DNA from: Sulfitobacter sp. 20_GPM-1509m
GTDB taxonomy: Bacteria; Pseudomonadota; Alphaproteobacteria; Rhodobacterales; Rhodobacteraceae
Length of the DNA: 64,000 nt
Direction of reading: 5' to 3'
NCBI RefSeq assembly: GCF_000620505.1
Contig: NZ_JIBC01000014.1
Span: 1 to 64,000, forward strand
Positions 24,114 to 32,912 of this stretch are shown here, one piece after another. Under the pieces are notes generated by a model. The model made no database searches. It was not told where the DNA came from and saw only the letters and a program-made list of their open reading frames with translations. Numbering within the stretch: position 1 is the stretch's first letter; each line of letters opens with the position of its first letter. Both the position numbers and the translations under genes were made by a program.

Positions 24114-24473
24114 GTGGACCAGTCTGACAATTTTGACATAGCTGCGCGCGGCTGGACGACTGTGCAGGGGCGCAACCGTGATGCCTTGCACGGATGGTGC
24201 GATCTCGCCGTGGGGGTGCAGGCGGTGCGGGGGCAGTGGAAAGCGTCGATCATCGTTGCGCTTTCCGAAGGGTCTGCAAGTCTGCCACAGTTGCAAAAGC
24301 GCTTGCCCGATGCCGCCCGCCGCGTGCTGGTGCGGGCGTTGCGACAGCTTGCGACCGATAAGCTTGTTGTGCGGACCGAAACGACACAGGTGACATATAC
24401 GCTGACACCGGACGGAGCCGCGCTGGCTGACATCCTGCGCGCGCTGGCCGAATGGCAGGCGCAGCGCGGGTAA
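24114..24473 (+). CDS. HxlR-family transcriptional regulator
   Basis: A 119-residue winged helix-turn-helix protein. WCDLAVGVQAVRGQWKASII matches the HxlR start, where a cysteine precedes a conserved GxWK block. SLPQLQKRLPDAARRVLVRA and LRQLATDKLVVRTETTQVTY then give the recognition helix and wing. HxlR-type regulators often sense aldehydes or redox state through the N-terminal cysteine. The start is the GTG at 24114, with GGAAGGGA just upstream; longer frames would run into the divergent VOC gene. It likely controls that VOC gene. Confidence 0.82.
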   Translation: MDQSDNFDIAARGWTTVQGRNRDALHGWCDLAVGVQAVRGQWKASIIVALSEGSASLPQLQKRLPDAARRVLVRALRQLATDKLVVRTETTQVTYTLTPDGAALADILRALAEWQAQRG

Positions 24474-24479
24474 ACGGCG

Positions 24480-25217
24480 TCAGTCCTTCAGCGTGTAGCT
24501 GGGCAATTGCAGGAACGCGTCTTTCAACGCATCACCCCACCCGTTCGAGATGGCCTGATAGACGCTGTCGGTGGCGTCGATGCGGGTCAGGCGCATGGGG
24601 TTCAGGCTGTCGCGGTCATAGATCATCAGATCAAAGGGGAGGCCGACGCTGAGGTTCGATTTGACCGTCGAGTCGAACGACACCAGCAGCAGTTTCACCG
24701 CGTCCTCAAAGCTCATCTCGCGGTCATAGGTCCGCACAAGGATGGGCTTGCCATACTTGGTTTCACCAATCTGGAAAAACGGCGTGTCGTCGGTGATCTC
24801 GATAAAGTTGCCTTCGGGGTAGATCAGGAAGATCGTCGGTTTGCCGGTCCCGATCTGGCCGCCCAGAATGACCGAGGCGCGGAACTGGTCCACTGCTCCC
24901 TGTCCGTTGGGGGACGAGTTTACGATCACTTCGTTCAGGGTTTCACCGACCAGACGGGCGACCTGGAACATGGTCGATTGGCGTAGGATCGAAGGGTCGC
25001 GTTCTTCGGCGGTTTTGGACCGTTCTTCCAGCAGGCTGATCATTGCCTGCGTGGTGGCAAGGTTGCCCGCGGTCATCAGAACGATGGACCGCTCCCCCGG
25101 CACGTCAAAACTGAACATTTTGCGGGTGACGGCAAAGTTGTCGACGCCGGCACTCGTGCGCGTGTCGGCCATAAAGACCAAGCCCTTATCAAGCCGCATC
25201 CCAACGCAGTAGGTCAT
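24480..25217 (-). CDS. anbu: Anbu, ancestral proteasome-like beta-subunit peptidase
   Basis: A 245-residue protein from the ATG at 25217 beginning MTYCVGMRLDKGLVFMADTR, typical of Anbu, with Thr2 as the expected N-terminal nucleophile after removal of Met1. The body has the Ntn-hydrolase sandwich, including VLMTAGNLATTQAMISLLEE and FFQIGETKYGKPILVRTYDR. Anbu is a HslV-related peptidase that assembles into helical or ring-like oligomers, and its genes are normally linked to an ATP-grasp, an alpha-E and a transglutaminase-like protein, exactly as here. The natural substrate is not settled. It is the last gene of the leftward operon. Confidence 0.9.
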   Translation of the reverse strand: MTYCVGMRLDKGLVFMADTRTSAGVDNFAVTRKMFSFDVPGERSIVLMTAGNLATTQAMISLLEERSKTAEERDPSILRQSTMFQVARLVGETLNEVIVNSSPNGQGAVDQFRASVILGGQIGTGKPTIFLIYPEGNFIEITDDTPFFQIGETKYGKPILVRTYDREMSFEDAVKLLLVSFDSTVKSNLSVGLPFDLMIYDRDSLNPMRLTRIDATDSVYQAISNGWGDALKDAFLQLPSYTLKD

Positions 25218-25251
25218 TTTGCAAAATCCAAAGAAGGTTCGTTGACGGTGA

Positions 25252-26049
25252 TTACTGCTGGACCTGCAAAGACACAATCATCGATTCGTCGGCAGAGCCC
25301 ATTCGCATGCCTTCTATGGGAGATGCTTCTTTTGCGTCACGGCCCACGGCGATGCGGATATAGCGTTCGTCCGGCGAAATGCCGTTAGAGACGTCGAAGC
25401 CGACCCAGCCCAGCGTGTCCAGATGCACCTCGGCCCAGGCGTGGCTGGCGTCCTGATCGACCTGATCGTCCATCATCAGATAACCCGAGACATAGCGCGC
25501 AGGCAGGCCCGCCAGCCGGGCTGCCGCGATGAAGATTTGCGCGTGGTCCTGACACACGCCCTTACCACCGGCCAGCGCCTCTTCGGCGGTGGTGGTGGCG
25601 TCGGTGTGGCCGGATTCGTAGGGCACCGCTTTCAGGATGGCGGCAGACAGCGCATGCAGTCCGGTCAGCAAGTCGTCATGTTTGTCCAGCGTGCGGGCAA
25701 ATGCCTTGATCTTGGGGCCTGCTTCGGTCGTCGATGTGGGCATCCGCAGCAGGTAAAGCGGAACGCGGCCATAGACCTTGCCAAAGACGCCGTGGGTGTC
25801 TTCGGTGTTGATGGTGCCCTGTGCGGTGATCTCTACCGCGTCGCCTTCGGGTGTGATCGAAACCAGGTCCGTCAGGTTGCCGTGGTGATCGGTATACGAA
25901 CACTCGATCTTGCCGCCGGTGACGGTCAGGGTCCAATCCGAGACAGATTGCATGTGCGACGCCACCGGCCGCAGCCGGATCTTTTGCAGCCCGTAGATGA
26001 CAGGTGCGTCATAGGCATAACGGGTCGTGTGCGTGACGTGCAGTTGCAA
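25252..26049 (-). CDS. Transglutaminase-like protein of the Anbu cluster
   Basis: A 265-residue cytoplasmic protein with an N-terminal beta domain (LHVTHTTRYAYDAPV) found in bacterial transglutaminase-like proteins and a papain-fold core. The catalytic triad is visible: Cys in GGKGVCQDHAQIFIAAARLA, His in DASHAWAEVHL and Asp in WVGFDVSNG. In this gene neighbourhood the enzyme is thought to make or break peptide or isopeptide bonds together with the ATP-grasp and alpha-E proteins. It starts 20 bp after the alpha-E stop and is followed by anbu. Confidence 0.9.
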   Translation of the reverse strand: MQLHVTHTTRYAYDAPVIYGLQKIRLRPVASHMQSVSDWTLTVTGGKIECSYTDHHGNLTDLVSITPEGDAVEITAQGTINTEDTHGVFGKVYGRVPLYLLRMPTSTTEAGPKIKAFARTLDKHDDLLTGLHALSAAILKAVPYESGHTDATTTAEEALAGGKGVCQDHAQIFIAAARLAGLPARYVSGYLMMDDQVDQDASHAWAEVHLDTLGWVGFDVSNGISPDERYIRIAVGRDAKEASPIEGMRMGSADESMIVSLQVQQ

Positions 26050-26069
26050 CTGATGTGTCCTGTCTGTGG

Positions 26070-27011
26070 TTAATAGTTGAAACGATAGTCTTTTTCGATC
26101 TGCGCGCCCAGTGCGCCGACATCCGAGATGATCGTACCCAGAACGTCGTGCAGGCCTTCTTCGATGATCGAATGAATGTCGCGTCCTTTCAGCCGTGCAG
26201 CCAGTCGGTCGGCCATGTCATGCGACGGGCGGCGGTCGTTGTATTCTTCGGCCAGGTAATCAAGGTTTTCGACAATCTGGCCTGCGCAGAAGGCCAGTGA
26301 TCGGGGCATCCGCCGGTCCAGCACCAGGAAGTTGGCGATATTGGTGGCGGTATAGTCCTCTTCCACGGCCCAGCGATAGGAACGGTGCGCCGAGACGGAG
26401 CGCAGCAGGGTTTCCCACTGCACGTTGTCCATGCGGCTGCCCACCAGCGACGGCGACGGCAGCAACGTGTAATATTTCACGTCGATGATCCGTGCGGTGC
26501 TGTCCATACGTTCGATGAAGGTGCCCAGACGGCAGAAATCATAGATATCGTTGCGCAGCATGGTGCCATGCAACGCCCCGCGTACCAGCGCCGATTGCTG
26601 GCGGATGATCGACAGCACCTCGGGCAGGTCGGTGTCGGGCACCGGATTTTTCAGCAGCTCGGTGATCAGCATCCACGTTTCGTTCACCGCGGACCACACT
26701 TCGGTGGTCAGCGCCGTGCGGACCAGCCGCGCATTGTCGCGGGCCTGCTTGACCACGGACAGAACCGACGACGGGTTGTCCGTGTCGCGCAGCAGATAGT
26801 CGATCACATTGGTGCTGTTGAATTCGGAATGTTTGGCGGTAAACCCCCTTTGGGCCGCCGAGGTCACAATGACCGATTTCCATTCGGTTTCGGTGTTTGT
26901 CGAACGTGTCAGGGCGATGCGAAATCCGGCCTCGATCAAACGGGCGTTGTTTTCCGCCCGCTCCAGACCCCGGAACATCCAGTACAGACCGCCTGCGGTT
27001 TTTCCCAGCAT
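26070..27011 (-). CDS. Alpha-E domain protein of the Anbu cluster
   Basis: A 313-residue, almost wholly helical protein. The start MLGKTAGGLYWMFRGLERAE is the signature of the alpha-E family (COG2307): LYWLGRYLERAE-like, with conserved arginines and glutamate. It has no known catalytic motif and is always coupled to the circularly permuted ATP-grasp gene, here separated by a single base. It probably forms a scaffold or carrier for the ligase in peptide synthesis. Confidence 0.9.
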   Translation of the reverse strand: MLGKTAGGLYWMFRGLERAENNARLIEAGFRIALTRSTNTETEWKSVIVTSAAQRGFTAKHSEFNSTNVIDYLLRDTDNPSSVLSVVKQARDNARLVRTALTTEVWSAVNETWMLITELLKNPVPDTDLPEVLSIIRQQSALVRGALHGTMLRNDIYDFCRLGTFIERMDSTARIIDVKYYTLLPSPSLVGSRMDNVQWETLLRSVSAHRSYRWAVEEDYTATNIANFLVLDRRMPRSLAFCAGQIVENLDYLAEEYNDRRPSHDMADRLAARLKGRDIHSIIEEGLHDVLGTIISDVGALGAQIEKDYRFNY

Positions 27012-27012
27012 A

Positions 27013-28437
27013 TCAGTCTTCCAATACCCATGTGTCTTTGGTGCCGCCGCCCTGGCTTGAGTTCACCACAAGCGACCCTTCTTTCAGCGCAACCCGCGTC
27101 AGCCCGCCGGGTGTGATGTTCACGCCCTCGGGTGACACCAGCGCAAAGGGGCGCAGGTCGACGTGGCGCGGGGCCAGCCCGGCGTCGGTAAAGATCGGCA
27201 CGGTGGACAGCGACAGCGTTGGTTGTGCGATATAGTTCGACGGACGCGCCTTCAGCTTGGCGGCAAAATCCGCAAGCTCTTGTTTGCTGGCGGCGGGGCC
27301 GACCAACATGCCGTAGCCGCCCGAACCGTGCACTTCCTTGACCACCAGGTCGGCCAGGTTGTCGAGCACGTATTTGAGCGAGTCCGCTTCCGAACAGCGG
27401 AAGGTCTGAACGTTCTTCAGGATCGCCCGCTCGCCGGTGTAGAATTCGACGATGTCGGGCATGTAGCTGTAGATCGCCTTGTCATCGGCCACGCCGGTGC
27501 CCGGAGCGTTGGCAATGGTGATGTTGCCTGCGCGGTAAACGTCCATGATGCCCGGCACGCCCAGCATCGAGTCCGGGTTGAACGTCAGCGGGTCCAGAAA
27601 ATCGTCGTCGATCCGGCGATAGATCACATCGATGACCTTGTGCCCCTGCGTGGTGCGCATGGCGATCCTGCCATCGACGATTCGCAGATCGTGCCCCTCG
27701 ACCAGTTCGACCCCCATTTGATCCGCCAAAAACGAATGTTCGTAATAGGCCGAGTTGTGAATGCCCGGCGTCAGAACCGCCACAGTGGGGCGGCCTTCAC
27801 AGCTGGACGGGGCACAGGCCGCCAGCGACCGGCGCAGGTTCTTGGGGTAATCGCTGACCGGCTGAACCTTGATCTTGCTGAACAGCTCGGGGAACATCTG
27901 CAGCATCGTCTCGCGGTTTTCCAGCATATAGCTGACCCCGGACGGCGTGCGCGCGTTGTCCTCCAGAACAAAGAATTCGCCCTCGCCGGTGCAGACGATA
28001 TCGGTGCCGACGATGTGGGTGTAAACATCGCCCGGCGGGGTGAATCCGATCATTTGCGGCAGAAAAGCGTCGTTGTTCTGGATCAGCTCGATCGGAACGA
28101 CACCCGCCCGCAGGATTTCCTGACGGTTGTAGATGTCATGCAGAAAGGCATTGACCGCACGCACCCGCTGGTCGATCCCGCGGCTGAGTTTGGTCCATTC
28201 CGCCGAGGTCAGGATGCGCGGCACCAGGTCGAACGGGATCAGCCGTTCTTCGGCATCGGCCTGTCCGTAGACGTTGAAGGTGATGCCTGTGCGGCGGAAG
28301 AAGGCTTCGGCCTCCTGGGCTTTGCGGGACAGTCGCGCGGTGTCTTGCCGCGAGAACCAAGCGTTATAATCGACATAGGGCGTGCGGACGCTGTCCTGCC
28401 CCATCATCTCGCTGAAATGCTGGCTTTGTGATGTCAT
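27013..28437 (-). CDS. Circularly permuted type 2 ATP-grasp protein
   Basis: A 474-residue protein (COG2308). Recognisable blocks are RGIDQRVRAVNAFLHDIYNR, DNARTPSGVSYMLENRETML, IDVIYRRIDDDFLDPLTF and VKEVHGSGGYGMLVGPAAS, with the ATP-binding lysine and glycine loop. ATP-grasp enzymes ligate carboxylates to amines or thiols through acyl phosphates. It is the first gene of the Anbu operon (ATP-grasp, alpha-E, transglutaminase, Anbu). The ATG at 28437 is chosen; a TTG nine codons upstream is possible. Confidence 0.9.
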   Translation of the reverse strand: MTSQSQHFSEMMGQDSVRTPYVDYNAWFSRQDTARLSRKAQEAEAFFRRTGITFNVYGQADAEERLIPFDLVPRILTSAEWTKLSRGIDQRVRAVNAFLHDIYNRQEILRAGVVPIELIQNNDAFLPQMIGFTPPGDVYTHIVGTDIVCTGEGEFFVLEDNARTPSGVSYMLENRETMLQMFPELFSKIKVQPVSDYPKNLRRSLAACAPSSCEGRPTVAVLTPGIHNSAYYEHSFLADQMGVELVEGHDLRIVDGRIAMRTTQGHKVIDVIYRRIDDDFLDPLTFNPDSMLGVPGIMDVYRAGNITIANAPGTGVADDKAIYSYMPDIVEFYTGERAILKNVQTFRCSEADSLKYVLDNLADLVVKEVHGSGGYGMLVGPAASKQELADFAAKLKARPSNYIAQPTLSLSTVPIFTDAGLAPRHVDLRPFALVSPEGVNITPGGLTRVALKEGSLVVNSSQGGGTKDTWVLED

Positions 28438-28740
28438 GACCCAAGAGTACAGCTTTGCGGTCAATGCGCAACTGCGCCGTTATTTCGACCCTTCTAAGCC
28501 CCCTGAATTGCTTAATTTTAAGGCAGGTGAAAAGGCCGCCAGCGGCGAAAACTAAACGCTGCCGTAGGGTCAATTGCGGGCGATGAGGGCAGGTGAGTTC
28601 GATGTTGAAATTCGGGGGTGAAATTCGCCCGATCCGACGGTAGCTGCATTTTTCCGACCAACCTGTCTCACAGACCCTTGGCAAGGAATGGCCTGGCGTG
28701 GTGTGGTCTGCAGCAACCTCTCAGGCTCAGGAACGCGCCC
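28438..28740. other. Divergent gap between the Anbu operon and the FAD oxidoreductase
   Basis: This 303-bp region must carry both divergent promoters. An AT-richer patch lies near 28500-28530. No gene, small RNA or clear operator is seen. Confidence 0.4.
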
Positions 28741-29952
28741 ATGACCACCGCCAGTTTTGCCCCGCCCCGACACGACAGCTATGATGTCATCCTGATCGGT
28801 GGCGCGATGTATGGATCATCTGTTGCGTGGTGGCTGACGCATCTGGGTTTTGACGGCCGTATACTGGTGATCGAACGCGACCCCAGCTATGCGATGTGTT
28901 CGACCGCGCACACCAACAGCTGCATCCGGCAGCAGTTCAGCAACGAGGTCAACGTGCGCATCTCGCAGTTCGGGGCGGATTTTGTCCAGAATATGCGCAC
29001 CCATATGGGTGACCCACAGGTGCCGAACCTGCCGATCCAGTCGTTTGGCTATATGTATCTGGCCGAAACCGAAACACAGGCCGAAAACCTGAAACAGGCG
29101 CAAGCGGTGCAGGCTGCGTGTGGGGCAGGGACGCGCCACATGACCGCCGCCGCGATCAAGGCAGCCTATCCGTTCTACAACACCGATGACATCATCGCGG
29201 GCAACCACAACCTGATCGACGAAGGTTACTTTGACGGCGGCACCGTGTTCGACTGGTTCCGCAAAGGTGCGCGGGCTGGTGGCGTGGAATATGTGGCGAA
29301 CGAGGTGACGGGGCTGACCCTGAATGCGGCAGGCACGCAAGTGACAGGCGTGACACTGGCCACAGGGCAAGTGATTGCCTGTGGCACTGTCGTGAACGCT
29401 GCGGGGCCGCGTGCCGCGCGGGTGGCGCAGATGGCGGGCATCCACTTGCCGGTTGAGCCGCGCAAACGCTTTACCTTTGTCTTTGCCGCAGCCCAGCGGT
29501 TGGACCGTGACCTGCCGCTGACCATCGACCCCAGCGGCGTGCACATGCGCAGCGACGGGTTGTATTACATGGCGGGCTGCCCGCCAGATGAGGATGGGGC
29601 AGTTGATGCCGACGACTTTGCCCCGGATCACAGCATCTGGGAAAACAAGGTCTGGCCGGTTCTGGCGCACCGCGTTCCGCAGTTCGAGCAGATCAAGCTG
29701 GTGAATGAATGGGTTGGTCACTATGCCTTTAACACGCTCGATCAGAATGCCATTCTGGGACCACATCCAGAGGTTTCGAACTTCATCTTCGTGAACGGGT
29801 TCTCGGGCCACGGCCTGCAACAATCCCCCGCCATCGGACGTGGCACCGCCGAGATGATCATACACGGGGCGTATCGGTCGCTTGACCTGACCTCATTCCA
29901 CTTTGACCGGATCGCACAGGGCGCAGGCTTTGTCGAAAAGGCCATCATATAA
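28741..29952 (+). CDS. FAD-dependent oxidoreductase (DAO/DadA family)
   Basis: A 403-residue flavoprotein. The FAD-binding Rossmann motif is DVILIGGAMYGSSVAWWLTH (one residue changed from GxGxxG), followed by an acidic strand end ILVIERD. The C-terminal block FSGHGLQQSPAIGRGTAEMI is typical of D-amino-acid/sarcosine-type and FOXRED1-like dehydrogenases. It would oxidise an amine or alpha-hydroxy substrate and pass electrons to oxygen or quinone. The gene is 11 bp upstream of a uronate-dehydrogenase-like gene and forms an operon with it. The substrate is unknown. Confidence 0.85.
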   Translation: MTTASFAPPRHDSYDVILIGGAMYGSSVAWWLTHLGFDGRILVIERDPSYAMCSTAHTNSCIRQQFSNEVNVRISQFGADFVQNMRTHMGDPQVPNLPIQSFGYMYLAETETQAENLKQAQAVQAACGAGTRHMTAAAIKAAYPFYNTDDIIAGNHNLIDEGYFDGGTVFDWFRKGARAGGVEYVANEVTGLTLNAAGTQVTGVTLATGQVIACGTVVNAAGPRAARVAQMAGIHLPVEPRKRFTFVFAAAQRLDRDLPLTIDPSGVHMRSDGLYYMAGCPPDEDGAVDADDFAPDHSIWENKVWPVLAHRVPQFEQIKLVNEWVGHYAFNTLDQNAILGPHPEVSNFIFVNGFSGHGLQQSPAIGRGTAEMIIHGAYRSLDLTSFHFDRIAQGAGFVEKAII

Positions 29953-29963
29953 GGGACTTATCC

Positions 29964-30803
29964 ATGCTGAACAAAATTGTACTGACCGGCGCCGCGGGCG
30001 CGTTGGGCCATGCCCTGCGCGAGCAGATGTCGAAAATGGCCAAGGAACTGGTGTCCACGGACATCGGTGAAGCGCAAAGCGATCTGTTGCCAAACGAAAC
30101 CTGGGTCACCGCCGATCTGGGCGATTTCGACCCCATCCTGAAGATGATGGAAGGCGCCAGCATGGTCGTCCACTTTGGCGCCATCGCCAACGAATCCGAT
30201 TTCGATTCGATCCTGCATTCCAACTTTCGCGGCACCTATAACATCTGGGAGGCCGCACGGCGGCATGGGGTGCAGCGGGTTGTCTATGCGTCTTCGATCC
30301 ACGCGGTCGGGATGTATCCCAAGAACCAGCACATCGGCGTCGACACGCCGCACCGCCCCGACACGTTTTACGGGCTGGCGAAATGCTTTGGCGAAAACCT
30401 GGGCCGCATGATGTGGGAGAAAAACGGGATCGAGGCGGTGTGTCTGCGCATCCTGTCCGCCGCCCCCGTGCGCAGCACGCGCGCGCTGGGCACCTGGCTG
30501 TCGATGCCCGATCTGGTGCATCTGGTGACCCGCGCGATTGATACGCCGACCACCGAATTCACGATCATTTACGGTGTGTCCAACAACGACCGCTGCCCGG
30601 TGGACAATTCGGGCGCGGCATTCCTGGGCTACAGACCGCAGGACAACGCCGAACAATTCGCCGAGGAAATCTTTGCCCAAGCGGCTCCGGCCGATCCGTC
30701 CGACCCCGCCCAGACGCGCCATGCCGGACCGTTTGCGACCATTCCCTTTGGTCAGGGCGTAGACCTGAGCAATATGAGCGGCAGTCAAAAGTCAGACGAT
30801 TGA
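29964..30803 (+). CDS. NAD-dependent sugar/uronate dehydrogenase-like SDR protein
   Basis: A 279-residue extended-type SDR. NAD-binding is in VLTGAAGALGHALREQM, followed by MVVHFGAIANESDFDSIL, a catalytic serine in VYASSIHAVGMYP and the YxxxK pair in FYGLAKCFGENL. These blocks closely follow bacterial uronate dehydrogenase (Udh), which oxidises galacturonate or glucuronate to the aldarolactone; NPxx-type differences at the C terminus leave the substrate open. It shares an operon with the upstream FAD enzyme, whereas usual udh neighbours (aldarate catabolism, TRAP genes) are absent. Confidence 0.8.
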   Translation: MLNKIVLTGAAGALGHALREQMSKMAKELVSTDIGEAQSDLLPNETWVTADLGDFDPILKMMEGASMVVHFGAIANESDFDSILHSNFRGTYNIWEAARRHGVQRVVYASSIHAVGMYPKNQHIGVDTPHRPDTFYGLAKCFGENLGRMMWEKNGIEAVCLRILSAAPVRSTRALGTWLSMPDLVHLVTRAIDTPTTEFTIIYGVSNNDRCPVDNSGAAFLGYRPQDNAEQFAEEIFAQAAPADPSDPAQTRHAGPFATIPFGQGVDLSNMSGSQKSDD

Positions 30804-30837
30804 CCCAAGCGGGCGACGTTTGCGCGCCGCCCCACCG

Positions 30838-31053
30838 TCAGCCTTCGTTCTTCATCTCGCGCAGGGTGTCCGCGACCAAAGCATTTGCGTGGCCATGCCC
30901 CATGTTGTGCTCGCTTTTCAGCCTGGCCACCAACTCCATGTGTTTGAGACCGGTTTGCGCGCGGATCAACGCTTTCCATTCTGCGATCGGGCGGCCGTAT
31001 TTTGCCTCGATAGACGGGAAATAGGACGCGGGGCCTTTAACGGCGTCTGACAT
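30838..31053 (-). CDS. DUF4287-domain small protein
   Basis: A 71-residue soluble protein. The sequence GPASYFPSIEAKYGRPIAEW, then LVARLKSEHNMGHGHANALVADTL, is the DUF4287 signature. Members are small helical proteins, sometimes joined to DUF5655 or to transport-related domains; no activity is established. It lies 135 bp downstream of pcaG on the same strand and may share the transcript, but a functional link with aromatic degradation is not shown. Confidence 0.8.
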   Translation of the reverse strand: MSDAVKGPASYFPSIEAKYGRPIAEWKALIRAQTGLKHMELVARLKSEHNMGHGHANALVADTLREMKNEG

Positions 31054-31188
31054 GAAACACCTCTGTCATTGGGGCGATACATCGCGGATTTTCGCGCCAG
31101 TGCGGCGCGCCGTCAAGCTCTGGTTGAAAATGCGAAAGCCCCCGCAGCGTGCTGCGAAGGCTTTTGCAGGGTCCCGAAGGTTTCGCCG

Positions 31189-31794
31189 TCAGATGTCGAA
31201 AAAGATCGTCTCGTCCGGCCCTTGCAAGTGGATGTCGAACAGATAGGTGCCATTGCCTTGTGGCTGTCCCATCAGCGTCGGCACCCGCACTTGATGTTCG
31301 ATCCGTTTCAGCACCGGATCGGCGGCGTTCGCTTCGGTTTCGTCGGCGAAATACATCCGCGTATGAAGCCCAAGGTTGATGCCGCGCGCCACGATCCAGA
31401 AGGTGATGTGGGGGGCCATCGGCGTGCCATCGCGGTTTTGTACGGCTCCGGGTTTGATCGTTTCGAACCGGAAGGTGCCGTCGTCCATATCGGTGGGGCA
31501 GCGGCCCCAGCCGTAGACGTCCGCATCAGCCCCGTCCTGGCCCGGATAAATGCCGTTGGCGTCCGCCTGCCAGATTTCCAGCAGCGCATCGCGAAGGGGG
31601 GTGCCTGTGCCGTCCAGCACGCGGCCCGTTATGGTGATCCGTTCGCCCTTGGGTGCGTCGCCCAGCATCTTGGTGCCCAGATCGGCATCGTAAACGCCGG
31701 TGATGCCGCTGAAATTCGGCGTCAGGCCGATGTGAACATAGGGGCCAGCCGTCTGCGATGGGCTTTCCTTCAGGTTCTCCAGTTTCTGTACCAT
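31189..31794 (-). CDS. pcaG: Protocatechuate 3,4-dioxygenase alpha subunit
   Basis: A 201-residue subunit of the iron(III) intradiol dioxygenase that opens protocatechuate to beta-carboxy-cis,cis-muconate. It begins with the alpha-subunit pattern SPSQTAGPYVHIGL, followed by the beta-sandwich GRVLDGTGTPLRDALLEIWQ. The alpha chain lacks the full set of iron ligands, as expected, since those sit in PcaH. The ATG at 31794 overlaps the pcaH stop (TGATG), so the two subunits are translationally coupled. A GTG one codon upstream is the only alternative. Confidence 0.94.
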   Translation of the reverse strand: MVQKLENLKESPSQTAGPYVHIGLTPNFSGITGVYDADLGTKMLGDAPKGERITITGRVLDGTGTPLRDALLEIWQADANGIYPGQDGADADVYGWGRCPTDMDDGTFRFETIKPGAVQNRDGTPMAPHITFWIVARGINLGLHTRMYFADETEANAADPVLKRIEHQVRVPTLMGQPQGNGTYLFDIHLQGPDETIFFDI

Positions 31795-32525
31795 CACAGC
31801 CCCTCCATCCGGTTTTCGAACATGGTCTGGCGCACGCCGCGCAGCACGATGTCGAACTTGTAGGCGCGTGCGTCCATCGGCACGGTGCGGCGCATGTCCA
31901 GCGCTGCCACCAGCGTTTCAATCGCCTCGCGTGACGGGATCGTGCCGACGATGGGGCATTGCCAGATCATGGGATCGTCTTCGAAATACATCTGGGTGAT
32001 CAGACGCTGGCCAAAGGACGCACCAAAGATCGAAAAGTGGATGTGTGCGGGGCGCCAGTCGTTGGGGCCGTTGGGCCACGGGTAAGGGCCGGGCTGAATC
32101 GTGCGGAATTCGTAGTTGCCGTGCGCGTCGGTGATGACACGCCCGCACCCGCCAAAGTTCGGGTCCAGCGGCGCCAGATAGCTTTCTTTCTTGTGGCGAT
32201 AGCGCCCTCCGGCGTTGGCCTGCCAGACCTCGACCAGCGCATTAGGGACACCGCGCCCGGTTTCGTCCAGAACGCGGCCATATACGATGATGCGCGGACC
32301 GATGGCCGATTGTCCCTCGCTGGCGAAGTTGTGGATCAGGTCGGCGTCCTGCGGGCCCAGGATGTCGCGGGTGAACACGGGTCCGGTGTCTTCGCTCAGC
32401 GTCGAGGGCATCGAAATGGGGGCTGCAGCGGGCGAGCGTTTGATGCTGGTTTTATACGGCGGCGTCAGCGCGGCAGGGTGCCAGCTGCGGTCACGATGGA
32501 ACAGGCCAGAGGTTTTATCCGTCAC
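31794..32525 (-). CDS. pcaH: Protocatechuate 3,4-dioxygenase beta subunit
   Basis: A 243-residue catalytic subunit. [20 protein letters not shown] is the intradiol dioxygenase core; iron ligands are the tyrosine in [10 protein letters not shown], the tyrosine in GPYPWPNG and the two histidines in [12 protein letters not shown]. With PcaG it converts protocatechuate to beta-carboxymuconate in the cytoplasm. The start overlaps the pcaC stop by 4 bp. It is the third gene of the leftward operon pobA-pcaC-pcaH-pcaG. Confidence 0.95.
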   Translation of the reverse strand: MTDKTSGLFHRDRSWHPAALTPPYKTSIKRSPAAAPISMPSTLSEDTGPVFTRDILGPQDADLIHNFASEGQSAIGPRIIVYGRVLDETGRGVPNALVEVWQANAGGRYRHKKESYLAPLDPNFGGCGRVITDAHGNYEFRTIQPGPYPWPNGPNDWRPAHIHFSIFGASFGQRLITQMYFEDDPMIWQCPIVGTIPSREAIETLVAALDMRRTVPMDARAYKFDIVLRGVRQTMFENRMEGL

Positions 32526-32902
32526 TGTGTGTCCTCCATTTCGGCGTAGGTCGCCTTGGCCAAGGCTATCGCGTGGTTGGCTTTGGGAACACCCGCATAA
32601 ATCGCAACGTGCTGGAACGCTTCGATCACGTCCTGTTTGCTGGCGCCTGTGCGGGCGGTGGCGCGGATGTGCATGGGGATTTCCGAAAAGTTGCCGGTCG
32701 CCGCCAGCAGCGCCAGCGTCAGCATCGACCGCTCGCGGCGGCTGATGGCATCGCTGGCCCAGACGGTGCCCCAGGCGGCTTCGGTGATCAGCCCCTGAAA
32801 GGGTTGATCAAAGTCGGTTTTGTTCGCCTCGGCGCGGTCGACGTGGGCATCGCCCAGCACCTCGCGGCGTACTTTCATGCCGGTGTCTGTCTTGTCGCTC
32901 AT
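32522..32902 (-). CDS. pcaC: 4-carboxymuconolactone decarboxylase
   Basis: A 126-residue AhpD-like helical protein. It begins [20 protein letters not shown] and carries [37 protein letters not shown] and [15 protein letters not shown], matching PcaC. It removes the carboxyl group from gamma-carboxymuconolactone to give beta-ketoadipate enol-lactone. It lies 10 bp after pobA and overlaps pcaH. The lactone-forming pcaB and the hydrolase pcaD are not in the window, so the pathway must be completed elsewhere. Confidence 0.93.
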   Translation of the reverse strand: MSDKTDTGMKVRREVLGDAHVDRAEANKTDFDQPFQGLITEAAWGTVWASDAISRRERSMLTLALLAATGNFSEIPMHIRATARTGASKQDVIEAFQHVAIYAGVPKANHAIALAKATYAEMEDTQ

Positions 32903-32912
32903 GTGAGGATCC